Positions 10,794 through 19,452 are shown, counted from the stretch's first letter. The stretch is DNA of 64,000 nt from an uncultured Candidatus Thioglobus sp. (GCA_905182815.1 CAJJCX010000003.1:1-64000); one strand, 5' to 3'. Translations and numbers: made by a program. The notes: a model not told the origin generated them from the letters alone.

Positions 10794-10821
10794 AAAAAAA
10801 ATGCCAGTAAAACTGGCATTT
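10794..10821 (-). terminator. Rho-independent terminator of rplS
   Basis: Perfect 8-bp stem at 10801-10808 and 10812-10819 (ATGCCAGT/ACTGGCAT) with a 3-base loop, extended by A-T pairs. On the reverse strand it is followed by seven T (10794-10800). It sits 20 bases after the rplS stop and before xerD. Confidence 0.9.
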
Positions 10822-10839
10822 AGAACTTAAATAAAATGA

Positions 10840-11190
10840 TTATTTCTTTTTAAGTTTTTCTTTAATACGGGCAGCTTTACCTGTAAGTCCTCTAAGATAA
10901 TACAATTTTGCTTGGCGAACTTTACCACTTCGTTTAACTGTTACGCTATCAATCATAGTGGAATGAGTTTGAAAGACTCTTTCAACTCCTTCACCATGAG
11001 ATATTTTCCGGACAGTAAACGCAGAGCTTATACCACGGTTTTTTATTGCAATAACAACACCTTCAAAGGCCTGTAATCTCTCACGAGTTCCTTCTCGGAC
11101 CTTTACCTGAACTACTACAGTATCTCCTGAAGAAAATTCAGGAATGTCTGATCTTAGTTGCTCACTTTCGATTTGATCAATTAAATTCAC
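10840..11190 (-). CDS. rplS: 50S ribosomal protein L19
   Basis: L19 lies at the 30S-50S interface. The 116-residue product is of standard length, with conserved blocks [36 protein letters not shown] and the basic tail [17 protein letters not shown]. In most gammaproteobacteria it ends an rpsP-rimM-trmD-rplS operon. Here the neighbour upstream is the divergent gltD, 162 bases away, so it must have its own promoter in that gap. A strong terminator follows it. Confidence 0.97.
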   Translation of the reverse strand: MNLIDQIESEQLRSDIPEFSSGDTVVVQVKVREGTRERLQAFEGVVIAIKNRGISSAFTVRKISHGEGVERVFQTHSTMIDSVTVKRSGKVRQAKLYYLRGLTGKAARIKEKLKKK

Positions 11191-11352
11191 GTTTCTACCT
11201 TTTAAGGGTTTCTGAAAAAGCCGTAATTATACATATTTTTTCTATCCTACACAAGAAGCTAAGGGGTATTAAATAGATATTAATCATATTATTTTTTAAA
11301 TGCTTTAACCATAATATGAGATAATTAAAATAATATTTTTAAAAAACAAATA

Positions 11353-12792
11353 ATGGGCAAAGTAACGGGATTTTTAGAGCTAGATAGGCAAGTTGAATCC
11401 TATCGTGAAGTAGAAATTCGTATAAAGGATTTTGGTGAGATATTTGCTGATACCCATAATTTAGATCAGCTTAAAGAGCAAGGGGCTCGTTGTATGGATT
11501 GCGGAGTTCCATTCTGCCAGTCTTCAAGTGGATGCCCAATAGATAATTTGATTCCTGAATGGAATGATCTTGTTTACAATAATGAATGGAAAGAGGCATT
11601 ACAGCGATTAGAAAAGACAAATAACTTTCCAGAGTTTACAGGAAGAGTTTGTCCTGCTCCTTGTGAGGGTTCATGTGTTCTTGGATTAAATAATCCAGCG
11701 GTTACAATCAAAAATATTGAGTTAGCTATAGTTGACAAAGGATTTGAAGAGGGTTGGATAAAGCCGAGACTAGTTAATACTCGAATTGAAAAAAAAGTTG
11801 CTCTAGTAGGGTCTGGGCCAGCAGGCTTAGCTGCTGCAGATGAGCTTAATCAAATAGGTTACTCTGTAACTGTTTATGAGCGAAGTGACCGAATTGGTGG
11901 CCTTCTAATGTATGGCATTCCTAATATGAAGCTAGGCAAAGATGTTGTTGATCGCCGCGTAGATTTATTAAGACAAGAGGGCGTTGAGTTTATTACTAAT
12001 ACTGATATTGGTAAAGATATTTCAACGAAAGATTTGAAAAAATCATTTGATGCTGTTGTTTTTACAACTGGCGCAACAAAGGCAAGAGACTTGCCAGCTG
12101 AAAATCGAAATGCTATTGGGATTTATCCTGCTATGGAGTACTTGACTTCCAATACTAAAAGTCTTTTGGATAATGGCTATGCAGACAACAGTAAGCTCTC
12201 TGCTAAAGGCAAAAATGTCATTGTAATTGGTGGTGGCGACACTGGAACTGACTGCATAGGCACCTCCCTAAGACAGGGCGCTAAATCTATAACCAATTTT
12301 GAATTAATGAGTCAGCCCCCAGAGGTTCGCTCTGAAACTAATCCTTGGCCAGAGTGGCCGGTAATTTTTCGTGTTGATTATGGGCATGAAGAATCTAATA
12401 AAGTTTTTGGTAAAGATCCAAGGCAATATCAACTTCTCACAAAGTCTTTCATTAAAGATAAGGATGGACATGTGAGTGGAATTAAAACAGTTAATGTTGA
12501 ACTTGTAGATGGTAAATTAAATGAAATTGATGGAACTGAAAAAACCTGGGATGCTGAGCTGGTTCTCCTGTCAATGGGCTTTCTTTCTCCCGAGCACTAT
12601 CTAAGTGAAGATGCAAATATTGATATTGATGAACGCGGAAATTATAAAGCTGAGCACGGTGAGTATACTACTTCCCAAAAAGGAATTTTCTCAGCTGGAG
12701 ACTGCCGAAGAGGTCAGTCACTAGTGGTTTGGGCAATCAATGAAGGCCGTGGCGTTGCAAATAGTGTAAATAATTTTCTAGTAAACTCTTAA
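11353..12792 (+). CDS. gltD: Glutamate synthase small subunit (GltD) or GltD-like NAD(P)H oxidoreductase
   Basis: GltD passes electrons from NADPH through FAD and Fe-S clusters to GltB for glutamate synthesis. The 479-residue product is of normal GltD length. The N-terminal Fe-S domain has cysteines in RCMDCGVPFC, GCPIDNLIPEW and GRVCPAPCEGSC. A FAD Rossmann motif (VGSGPAGLAAAD), an NADPH motif (VIGGGDTGTDC) and a C-terminal FAD motif (FSAGDCRRGQSLVVWAI) follow. No gltB lies nearby. Instead dsrC starts 16 bases downstream, with dsrM and dsrK following. DsrL of sulfur oxidisers is a GltD homologue, but it is longer, with a C-terminal ferredoxin part that is absent here. GltD is the safer name; a DsrL-like role is possible. 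Confidence 0.85.
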   Translation: MGKVTGFLELDRQVESYREVEIRIKDFGEIFADTHNLDQLKEQGARCMDCGVPFCQSSSGCPIDNLIPEWNDLVYNNEWKEALQRLEKTNNFPEFTGRVCPAPCEGSCVLGLNNPAVTIKNIELAIVDKGFEEGWIKPRLVNTRIEKKVALVGSGPAGLAAADELNQIGYSVTVYERSDRIGGLLMYGIPNMKLGKDVVDRRVDLLRQEGVEFITNTDIGKDISTKDLKKSFDAVVFTTGATKARDLPAENRNAIGIYPAMEYLTSNTKSLLDNGYADNSKLSAKGKNVIVIGGGDTGTDCIGTSLRQGAKSITNFELMSQPPEVRSETNPWPEWPVIFRVDYGHEESNKVFGKDPRQYQLLTKSFIKDKDGHVSGIKTVNVELVDGKLNEIDGTEKTWDAELVLLSMGFLSPEHYLSEDANIDIDERGNYKAEHGEYTTSQKGIFSAGDCRRGQSLVVWAINEGRGVANSVNNFLVNS

Positions 12793-12808
12793 AGGATTGA
12801 GAAATACT

Positions 12809-13132
12809 ATGGCTGAAATACTAGGCGCGGAAGTAGATGAAGAGGGTTACTTATTAAATGTTTCAGATTGGAGTGTTGAGATTGCAAATGCGATGTCTGA
12901 AGAGGATGGTATAAATCTCTCCACTGAGCATTGGGAGGTTATTAATTTTCTTCAGGCTTATTATAAAGAATATGAGTTTGCCCCTGCAGTAAGAGTTCTT
13001 ACAAAGGCAATAGCTAAAAAACTGGGTAATGACAAAGGAAATTCTCGTTACCTCTATTCGCTTTTTCCATATGGTCCTGCGAAGCAGGGATGTCGATTCG
13101 CTGGTCTCCCTAAACCAACAGGCTGTGTTTAG
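12809..13132 (+). CDS. dsrC: DsrC sulfur-carrier / DsrC-family protein with both redox cysteines
   Basis: DsrC carries sulfur as a trisulfide between its two C-terminal cysteines in dissimilatory sulfur metabolism and is re-reduced or oxidised by the DsrMK(JOP) membrane complex. The 107-residue product has HWEVINFLQAYY, APAVRVLTKAIAKKLG and the C-terminal arm GCRFAGLPKPTGCV. Cys95 and Cys106 are both present, 11 residues apart, as in true DsrC. TusE homologues keep only the last one. The ATG at 12809 is chosen since it begins MAEILGAEVDEEGYL; the in-frame TTG at 12797 lies too close to the AAGGA. It sits between gltD and dsrM. Confidence 0.93.
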   Translation: MAEILGAEVDEEGYLLNVSDWSVEIANAMSEEDGINLSTEHWEVINFLQAYYKEYEFAPAVRVLTKAIAKKLGNDKGNSRYLYSLFPYGPAKQGCRFAGLPKPTGCV

Positions 13133-13180
13133 CATGAAAAATTAATCTTGACTTTCATTTTGAGATAAAAAATAAGTCAT

Positions 13181-13939
13181 ATGTCATCAATCAGCATTTT
13201 TTTTACACTCTTTTTCTACTTTTCTGTATTAATCTTTATTACAGGACTTTCTTATAAGATTGTTCAATATTGGAATACCCCTGCACCGCTTAAAATACCT
13301 ATTGCGCCTGCTCCATTAACAAAATCTGGAGTATTTTTAAGACTTACTAAAGAAGTTTTTTTATTTGCAACTCTTTTTAAATCAAGTAAGTGGACTTGGC
13401 TTTTTGGTTGGAGTTTTCATCTTGCTCTAGTCCTTCTTTTTTTTCGTCATTTGGTTTATTTTTGGCCTGGTGAAATTCCATTAATATTACTTAAAACTGA
13501 ACCATTAAAATACGCTGCTTATCCGCTTATTTTTGGGTTACTTGGATTACTAGGTAGAAGGATTTTTGTGGATAGGGTTAGATATATTTCAGCGCCATCA
13601 GATTATCTTATGTTGCTATTAATAATTTTGATTGGTGCAAGTGGAATGGTAATGACCTTCGCAAATAATCATCCAAACATGCTCCTTGTGAAAAATTTTG
13701 CAGAAGGTTTAATTACTTTTAAGTGGTCTGAATTGCCATCAGAAGTAATTTTCTTAGTTCATATTTTTCCAGTGTTTTTTCTTATAGCTATTTTCCCAAT
13801 ATCAAAATTATTACATGGTCCAGGTATATTCTTTGCTCCAACGCTTAATCAAGTAGATGATGCACGTAAAAAGAGGCATATCTCCCAGTGGGCTATGCAA
13901 AAAGAAAAAAATACTAAAATTGATCTCGAGCACAACTAA
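13181..13939 (+). CDS. dsrM: DsrM-like membrane b-type cytochrome (NarI family)
   Basis: DsrM is the membrane haem-b subunit that exchanges electrons between the quinone pool and DsrK. The 252-residue product has about five membrane segments (near 4-29, 71-95, 112-130, 141-160 and 188-210) and histidines placed as NarI-type haem ligands (His80, His90, His194, His212). Naming rests on this topology and on its place between dsrC and dsrK. The frame is intact. No dsrJ, dsrO or dsrP follows, so a minimal DsrMK complex is implied. Confidence 0.85.
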   Translation: MSSISIFFTLFFYFSVLIFITGLSYKIVQYWNTPAPLKIPIAPAPLTKSGVFLRLTKEVFLFATLFKSSKWTWLFGWSFHLALVLLFFRHLVYFWPGEIPLILLKTEPLKYAAYPLIFGLLGLLGRRIFVDRVRYISAPSDYLMLLLIILIGASGMVMTFANNHPNMLLVKNFAEGLITFKWSELPSEVIFLVHIFPVFFLIAIFPISKLLHGPGIFFAPTLNQVDDARKKRHISQWAMQKEKNTKIDLEHN

Positions 13940-13957
13940 GGATAAAGGGAGCTAATT

Positions 13958-15490
13958 ATGTCTAAAAATAGTATCGAAAAACTTCCTACCTATCTTGCGA
14001 TTCCGCCATTAAAAAAAGACTCAATGGCTGGTAAAGGTCCTTTTAAGGCGAGTATAGATATTCAAAAAGACCTAGGATTTCCAGGCGAAAAAATAGATAA
14101 CTGGCAGCAAGTAGCAATCAATAAAATTGCGGAAACTAAATCCAAATATCGGTCTGTCCAAGTATTTTTGGATTCCTGCATGAAGTGTGGTGTTTGTACT
14201 GATAAGTGTCACTATTATTTAGGAACGGCTGACCCTAAAAATATGCCAGTTGCTAGGCAAGATTTATTTAGAAGCGTTTATAGGAGACACTTTACTTTTG
14301 CTGGGAAGTATTTTCCAAAACTAGTAGGTGCTAAAGAATTTGATGAGGATATGTTAGATGATTGGTATAACTATTTTCATCAGTGCTCGCAATGTCGAAG
14401 ATGTGCGGTATTCTGCCCAATTGGAATTGATACTGCTGAAATTTCAATGGCAGCTCGTGAAGTAATGAATGCAATTGGTGTGGGACAAAAATACCCGAAC
14501 CAAATTTTAGGAAAAATTAATAAAATTGGAAATAATTTAGGGATGCCAGAGCCAGCTCTTAGAGATACTTTAGCTGACCTAGAGGAGGAGATTGAAGAGG
14601 AGACTGGAGTAAGTGTTAAGTTGCCTCTTGATATTAAAAATTCTGAAGTTTTAATGGTCACTCCTTCAGCAGACTTCTTTGCTGAACCTCATATTGATGG
14701 GCTTATTGGCTATGCTAAAGTTTTTCATCAAAGCGGCGTAAGCTGGACATTAAGTTCTTATGCCTCTGAAGCTGCAAATTTTGGGATGTTTATTGGTAAC
14801 TATGATGTTATGAGGCAGGGAGCATTGCGAATTCGTAAGGCAGCACTTGACTTGAATGTTAAACGTGTTGTGGTTGGTGAGTGTGGACATGCATGGCGAG
14901 TAGCTTACAGTTTTTGGAATACCCTTACTGGCTTGGGTAGTGGAGGGAGTGATGAATATTCATTAAAACTTCAAAACCAATTAGATAGTAATTATCCTCA
15001 GCCACAACATATGATTGAATTTACGTATGATTTAATCCAAAGAGATAAATTATCATTTGACAAGTCCAAAAATGATCATCGAGTTGTAACTTTTCATGAC
15101 TCGTGTAATGTTGCGCGTGGAAGTAATATGGGCGATATTGAAAATGGCCAGTTTATTCTTCCAAGAGAGGTCATTAAGGCCGCATGTAATAACTTTTCAG
15201 ATATGCATAAATCCACAATAAAGTCTGCTACCTTTTGTTGTGGCGGCGGCGGCGGACTTCTTACCGATGATCTTATTGATTTAAGAATAAAGGGAGCAAA
15301 ACCAAGAATGCATGCCCTAAAGCAAAGTGAACAAGACAATGGCGTAAACACATTGGCTGCTATCTGCGCTATATGTAAATCACAGTTTTCTAAGGTACTG
15401 CCTAATTATGATTTTGATCCATACATGATTGTAAGTGTTCATCAATTAGTAAGTGATGCAATTATTTTAACTAAAGATTCAGAAACTTAA
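13958..15490 (+). CDS. dsrK: DsrK-like iron-sulfur heterodisulfide-reductase subunit
   Basis: DsrK is the cytoplasmic catalytic subunit thought to act on the DsrC disulfide/trisulfide and is related to HdrD. The 510-residue product has two ferredoxin-like 4Fe-4S sets: Cys74, 77, 80 and 84 (CMKCGVCTDKC) and Cys143, 146, 149 and 153 (CSQCRRCAVFC). C-terminal CCG-type motifs for the noncubane clusters are Cys383 (HDSCNVARG), Cys427-428 (FCCGGGGG) and Cys470/Cys473 (CAIC). It starts 18 bases after dsrM. It ends the same-strand run and converges on amiC, with a hairpin at the junction. Confidence 0.9.
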   Translation: MSKNSIEKLPTYLAIPPLKKDSMAGKGPFKASIDIQKDLGFPGEKIDNWQQVAINKIAETKSKYRSVQVFLDSCMKCGVCTDKCHYYLGTADPKNMPVARQDLFRSVYRRHFTFAGKYFPKLVGAKEFDEDMLDDWYNYFHQCSQCRRCAVFCPIGIDTAEISMAAREVMNAIGVGQKYPNQILGKINKIGNNLGMPEPALRDTLADLEEEIEEETGVSVKLPLDIKNSEVLMVTPSADFFAEPHIDGLIGYAKVFHQSGVSWTLSSYASEAANFGMFIGNYDVMRQGALRIRKAALDLNVKRVVVGECGHAWRVAYSFWNTLTGLGSGGSDEYSLKLQNQLDSNYPQPQHMIEFTYDLIQRDKLSFDKSKNDHRVVTFHDSCNVARGSNMGDIENGQFILPREVIKAACNNFSDMHKSTIKSATFCCGGGGGLLTDDLIDLRIKGAKPRMHALKQSEQDNGVNTLAAICAICKSQFSKVLPNYDFDPYMIVSVHQLVSDAIILTKDSET

Positions 15491-15522
15491 GCTAGAAGCT
15501 ATAAATAACTATTCTAGTTTTT
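15489..15522 (+). terminator. Probable terminator after dsrK
   Basis: Inverted repeat CTAGAA (15492-15497) and TTCTAG (15512-15517), extendable to about nine pairs with one G-T, is followed by TTTTT (15518-15522) on the forward strand. It overlaps the 3' end of the convergent amiC. The stem is AT-rich with a 14-base loop, so strength is uncertain. Confidence 0.45.
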
Positions 15523-16651
15523 GGTAGTAATTAAGTATTCCTTGATATATTGAGACCGCAATCTTTTGCTGCTGCTTGTTATTGGTTAAACGTTTCTCTT
15601 GAGTTGGGTTTGATATGAAGGCAGTTTCAACTAAAACTGAAGGTATGGCGGGAGATTTTAGAACTACAAAGTTAGCCTTTTGAGGTACTTTTTTATGGAT
15701 TGGCCCAATTTTTTCAAGTTCACCGATTATCTCCTTGGCAAGGTTAAATGATTGCATGTCTCGATCTTTTCTTGAAAAATCTGTCAAAATATTTTTCAAA
15801 AATTGATCATTATCAATTACAGTTTCAACGCCTCCAAACTGATCCACTAGATTTTGAGATTGTTCTAATTGTTTAGCTAGTTTGCTGTTATTTCCTTTCT
15901 CACTTAAGGTGTAGATAGAAGCACCTTTCGCAGTTGTACTTTCTACAGAATCTGCGTGAATAGAAATAAACATGGTAGCATTTTCTTTTTGCGCTATTGT
16001 TATTCTTTTAGTCAGCGGTATATAGTAGTCCCCACTCCTAGTCAGAACAGCTTTTAGATCGCTATTTTTATTAATAATTGCTACAAGTTTTTTGGCAATT
16101 GCTAAATTTACAGACTTTTCTTGTGATTTATTTTTACCAATAGCTCCTGAATCTTCACCGCCATGACCAGGATCAACTAAGATAATTTTTTGACTTATTT
16201 GAGCTGATTTTTCTATATTTTTTACTGCTTTTGTAACTTTTATGTCTTGTGTTTTTTCCTGAGACTCGAGGTCAATAATATCTACTACGAGTCGATGAAA
16301 CTTATATTTTGTGTTAGGCTTAAGGGTGAAGTGCTTTACTCTGAATTTTTTATTAATATGCACGATTAACTTAATAGTTTTTTTATCACGCTTTATAAGA
16401 ACTTTTTGTATCCTGTCATCCTTAAAAAAAATATTTGAAAAAGTTTCAGACAATACTTCAGCATCATCAAAACTGATAATCACTACCTTGTCAGTGTTGG
16501 TTATATTAAAGAGAGTGTCCTGCTCTTTATCAATAACAATTCGAGTTTGATCTGGCGCTGTCCAGTATCTAAAATCATAGAGTGTAGTCTTTTCTTCACT
16601 AAATGAAGAGGTAGCAAATACAGCAATAATCAAACTTATCCAATAGCGCAT
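15509..16651 (-). CDS. amiC: N-acetylmuramoyl-L-alanine amidase, AmiB/AmiC type
   Basis: A periplasmic zinc amidase that cleaves septal peptidoglycan during daughter-cell separation. The 380-residue product has a short signal peptide (about residues 1-18), an AMIN domain (about 20-130) for septal targeting and an Amidase_3 domain from about 155. Zinc and catalytic residues are visible: His163 (VDPGHGGEDSG), Glu178, His232 (SIHADS) and Glu342 (LVETAFISN). No LysM domain follows, so AmiC is slightly preferred over AmiB. Its start overlaps the end of tsaE by 16 bases, a common gammaproteobacterial pair. Confidence 0.9.
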   Translation of the reverse strand: MRYWISLIIAVFATSSFSEEKTTLYDFRYWTAPDQTRIVIDKEQDTLFNITNTDKVVIISFDDAEVLSETFSNIFFKDDRIQKVLIKRDKKTIKLIVHINKKFRVKHFTLKPNTKYKFHRLVVDIIDLESQEKTQDIKVTKAVKNIEKSAQISQKIILVDPGHGGEDSGAIGKNKSQEKSVNLAIAKKLVAIINKNSDLKAVLTRSGDYYIPLTKRITIAQKENATMFISIHADSVESTTAKGASIYTLSEKGNNSKLAKQLEQSQNLVDQFGGVETVIDNDQFLKNILTDFSRKDRDMQSFNLAKEIIGELEKIGPIHKKVPQKANFVVLKSPAIPSVLVETAFISNPTQEKRLTNNKQQQKIAVSIYQGILNYYQKLE

Positions 16652-17094
16652 TCTAAAATTAATTTTCCTATTTTAGTTTGAGACGTGATATTTACTGTTC
16701 TTATGTCGCCATTTCCACTAATATTGATAGATAAATCAGAGTGTGCAATAGCACCTTTGCCTAACTCTGGCCACTCGATCAGTTGAAGGCTTTTTGGTTT
16801 AAGGTATTCACGAATACCAATGTACTCTAATTCCTCAGGATCACTAAGTCGGTAGCAATCAAAATGGTGAATATCTATTGATTCATTTTGATAACTTTCA
16901 ACTAAAGTATAAGTGGGGCTTTTAACTTTATCAAACCCAAAGTGCCCAATAAAACTTTGCGCTAGCGTAGTTTTTCCAGCCCCAAGATCACCAATTAAGT
17001 ATATTACGCATGAGTTTTGTAAGTCAGAGCAGCATTGAGCAAGCTTTTTAGCAAGCTCTTGGGTTTCTTGAAGATTTTTAAGAACTAAATCCAA
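16636..17094 (-). CDS. tsaE: tRNA threonylcarbamoyladenosine synthesis ATPase TsaE
   Basis: TsaE is the small P-loop ATPase that works with TsaB and TsaD to make t6A37 in tRNAs. The 152-residue product has Walker A GDLGAGKTT (35-43), the family block SPTYTLVESYQ and HFDCYRL. It overlaps the end of the upstream antiporter gene by 10 bases and amiC by 16 bases, so the three are probably translated from one message. Confidence 0.95.
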   Translation of the reverse strand: MDLVLKNLQETQELAKKLAQCCSDLQNSCVIYLIGDLGAGKTTLAQSFIGHFGFDKVKSPTYTLVESYQNESIDIHHFDCYRLSDPEELEYIGIREYLKPKSLQLIEWPELGKGAIAHSDLSINISGNGDIRTVNITSQTKIGKLILECAIG

Positions 17095-18029
17095 AACAAT
17101 TGATACAAGTAAATAGCCAATGCAGTTAATAGAATGAAGCCACCAAAACGACTAATTTTAAGTCTCATCGAGAGAATGAGAACTAGAAGAGTAAACATTA
17201 GCATAAAGAAGAAGTCACGACTCATTACTTCTGTTGGAATTTGAAAAGGCAGAATTAAACCTGGAATTGCAAGGACTCCAAGAGTATTAAAAAGATTTGA
17301 TCCAATAATATTTCCAATAACCATTTGATGTTGCTTTTTCAATGCGCTACTTATAGAAACTGCAAGTTCAGGAAGGCTTGTTCCAAGCGCTACAACGGTT
17401 AGGCCAATAATTAGGTCACTAACACCAAAGGATAGAGCAAGACTAGTTCCGCCCCAGACTACAAGACGTGCACTAGAAACTAATATAATAAGAGACACAA
17501 TTAAGAGGAGCCAAGTTCTTCCCTTATCATTTTTCTGCGAGTTATTTTCGAGACTATCATTATCACTATCAGTTAGGTTATTTTTCTTAGATTCTCTAAA
17601 TACATTAATAAGGAATAGTGTTAATAAGGATATGAGTATCAAGCCATCGGTAAAACTTAAAAAACCGTCTAATAATAAAAAACCTACAATTAGAGTTGAT
17701 AAAAATAAGAATAACCATTCCTTTTTTAATACAGATTTTTCAACTGTAATTGGAAGGATAATTGCTGTAACTCCAAGAACTAAGCCTATATTTAAAATGT
17801 TTGAACCAAATGCATTTCCTATACTCATCTCAGGGTGACCATCATATGCTGCAAGGCCAGAGACTAACATTTCAGGAGCTGACGTGCCAAATCCAAAAAT
17901 GAGTAGGCCAATGACTAGAGGCGAGATGTTAAATATTCGTGCAATTTTGGCGCCATTATCAGTGAAAGTATCTGCGCTCCACATTAGTAAGATAAAGCCC
18001 GCTAGCAGAGATAAAATTGGTAGTAACAT
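17085..18029 (-). CDS. Calcium/sodium antiporter of the CaCA family (YrbG-like)
   Basis: An inner-membrane cation exchanger of 314 residues with about ten membrane segments. The two inverted alpha-repeats are clear: GFGTSAPEMLVSG with SIGNAFGSNILNIGLVLG in the first half, and ALGTSLPELAVSISSA with VIGNIIGSNLFNTLGV in the second. Both glutamates that bind the cation are present. A charged loop near residues 145-170 separates the halves. It is the first gene of the reverse-strand set with tsaE and amiC. Ion specificity (Ca/Na, Ca/H or K) is not readable from sequence. Confidence 0.88.
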   Translation of the reverse strand: MLLPILSLLAGFILLMWSADTFTDNGAKIARIFNISPLVIGLLIFGFGTSAPEMLVSGLAAYDGHPEMSIGNAFGSNILNIGLVLGVTAIILPITVEKSVLKKEWLFLFLSTLIVGFLLLDGFLSFTDGLILISLLTLFLINVFRESKKNNLTDSDNDSLENNSQKNDKGRTWLLLIVSLIILVSSARLVVWGGTSLALSFGVSDLIIGLTVVALGTSLPELAVSISSALKKQHQMVIGNIIGSNLFNTLGVLAIPGLILPFQIPTEVMSRDFFFMLMFTLLVLILSMRLKISRFGGFILLTALAIYLYQLFWI

Positions 18030-18070
18030 TTAGTTATATAGAATGATTATGGTGTCTATTATAAAGTTAT

Positions 18071-18141
18071 CTAAGTTAGAATTTAGAAAACAGAACTTCT
18101 AATTTAGTAATAATAGATTAATGTTTTTTAATAAACATTAA
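18071..18141. repeat. Two adjacent inverted repeats in the divergent antiporter/hemD gap
   Basis: First repeat: 18071-18081 pairs with 18097-18107 (11 pairs including one G-T, 15-base loop). Second repeat: 18118-18126 pairs with 18133-18141 (TTAATGTTT/AAACATTAA, nine perfect pairs, 6-base loop). Both lie in the 147-base gap between two divergent genes, so they could be operators or leader hairpins. Such AT-rich repeats also arise by chance. Confidence 0.4.
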
Positions 18142-18176
18142 AGACAATCTCAAAAGCATGTATTTATAATGAGTCA

Positions 18177-18896
18177 ATGATACTTATAACTCGACCATTA
18201 GCTCAGACTGCAAATCTTAAAATGCTTTTAGAAGCATCTGATATTGAGTATGCGTTTTTCCCCACTTTTGAAGTAAAAAAAATAAGATCTGAAGTTTTAA
18301 AGCAGCATTATGACGTCATTATTTTTATAAGTGTTAATGCGGTTAGCTTTGCTGAAGATTACTTTAATAAAATCTTTACTGGGGTACATAAGGTATTTGC
18401 AGTGGGCCCCATTACTGCTAAAAGATTAATTGATAAAGATATTAAAGTTGATTGTTTTCCTAAATTTAATGCTTCAAGTATGGAGTTATTGGCAATGCAA
18501 GAGTGCTCAGAGTTGATTGATAAGAGAATTCTAATTGTTAGAGGAAAGGGAGGGTCAGAAACTTTAAAGGATAATTTGGGAAAATTTAATCAGGTTGATT
18601 ATCTTGAAGTTTATGAGCGAGTGCCTTGTGAGTTTTCATCACTTCATGCTGAGTCGATTAAGGTATTTTTAGATTCTACAAATGGCGTGCTAATGGCAGG
18701 CAGTAATGAAAGCCTTTCCAACATTGTTCGCCTACTGAATTTTGATTCATCTGATACTTTTAATAAATTTAAGACTAGAAAACTTATTGTTTTTAGTCAA
18801 AAAATTAAGGTTCTGGCAGAGAGTCTAGGTTTTGAAAATATAAAAGTCACACTAAATCCTTCTGACCAAGATCTAATAAATGAATTAATAATTTAA
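18177..18896 (+). CDS. hemD: Uroporphyrinogen-III synthase
   Basis: HemD closes hydroxymethylbilane with inversion of ring D to give uroporphyrinogen III for haem and sirohaem. The 239-residue product has the family's diverged but recognisable layout: ILITRPLAQT at the start, VIIFISVNAV, VFAVGPITAKRL, ILIVRGKGG and DYLEVYERVPCE. It is not beside hemC, hemX or hemY; the next gene is a small unknown protein about 60 bases downstream. Sirohaem demand by sulfur enzymes would be consistent but is not shown here. Confidence 0.88.
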   Translation: MILITRPLAQTANLKMLLEASDIEYAFFPTFEVKKIRSEVLKQHYDVIIFISVNAVSFAEDYFNKIFTGVHKVFAVGPITAKRLIDKDIKVDCFPKFNASSMELLAMQECSELIDKRILIVRGKGGSETLKDNLGKFNQVDYLEVYERVPCEFSSLHAESIKVFLDSTNGVLMAGSNESLSNIVRLLNFDSSDTFNKFKTRKLIVFSQKIKVLAESLGFENIKVTLNPSDQDLINELII

Positions 18897-18956
18897 AAAA
18901 AACTCACAAGTAGAAAATGATTGGGTAACATACATTAAACTATATCGGGAGTTCAA

Positions 18957-19397
18957 GTGATTAGATTCGGTATTTCATGGGTAGCACGCTTACTAGGCGT
19001 CAGTGGTTTTACCGTCCAACAACCAACAACTCGTGGTTCCCTCCAAGATTTAAATATTTCTGAAAGGATTATTCCCTTTAATCCTAGCAATTTAGCTGTT
19101 CATGATTTTGATGATTCAGAAGCTACACGTCACTTAAGGCGCTTTCAAGATACTCAGGTCAAATTAAGTCATGGAGAGCAAGTTAGTGATGCCACTAATG
19201 ATCAAGATCTAGTATCTGTAATTGCTACTTTGAAATCAAAATTATATCAAGAGTCTATCAAAAGCAAGCATTACACGAATGCTTTTAATGAGTTAAATGA
19301 GAGGTTAGTCGAGTTAGAAAAAATCGTACAGCCTGGCAAGAAAACTGACTTTCAAAAGCTCCAGGGCTGGGTTCATTCCAAAAGACACTTCCATTAA
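18957..19397 (+). CDS. Hypothetical protein
   Basis: A 146-residue protein I do not recognise. It starts at GTG 18957, preceded by GGGAG a few bases upstream. The N-terminus (RFGISWVARLLGVSGF) is mildly hydrophobic and could be amphipathic. The middle is polar, and about residues 85-130 have a charged pattern (IATLKSKLYQES, LNERLVELEKI) suggesting a coiled coil. No cysteines or catalytic motifs stand out. It lies between hemD and infA; infA appears to have its own promoter. The frame is intact and codon use resembles its neighbours, so it is probably real. Confidence 0.65.
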   Translation: MIRFGISWVARLLGVSGFTVQQPTTRGSLQDLNISERIIPFNPSNLAVHDFDDSEATRHLRRFQDTQVKLSHGEQVSDATNDQDLVSVIATLKSKLYQESIKSKHYTNAFNELNERLVELEKIVQPGKKTDFQKLQGWVHSKRHFH

Positions 19398-19452
19398 TCT
19401 TTAATCTTTAGTTTTTATTACTATTGATGAGTCGCTCTCGAGTTGATTCATT

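Noticed and set aside
11353-12792. Calling the GltD-like gene dsrL
   Set aside because: It has normal GltD length (479 residues) and lacks the C-terminal ferredoxin-like extension of DsrL; no dsrAB or dsrJOP follows. Only the neighbourhood argues for it.
12809-13132. Naming the DsrC protein TusE (tRNA thiolation)
   Set aside because: TusE normally keeps only the last Cys; here both Cys95 and Cys106 are present and dsrM and dsrK follow.
14380-14661. A 93-residue reverse-strand open frame inside dsrK
   Set aside because: It is antisense to the second 4Fe-4S site of dsrK and has no recognisable content.
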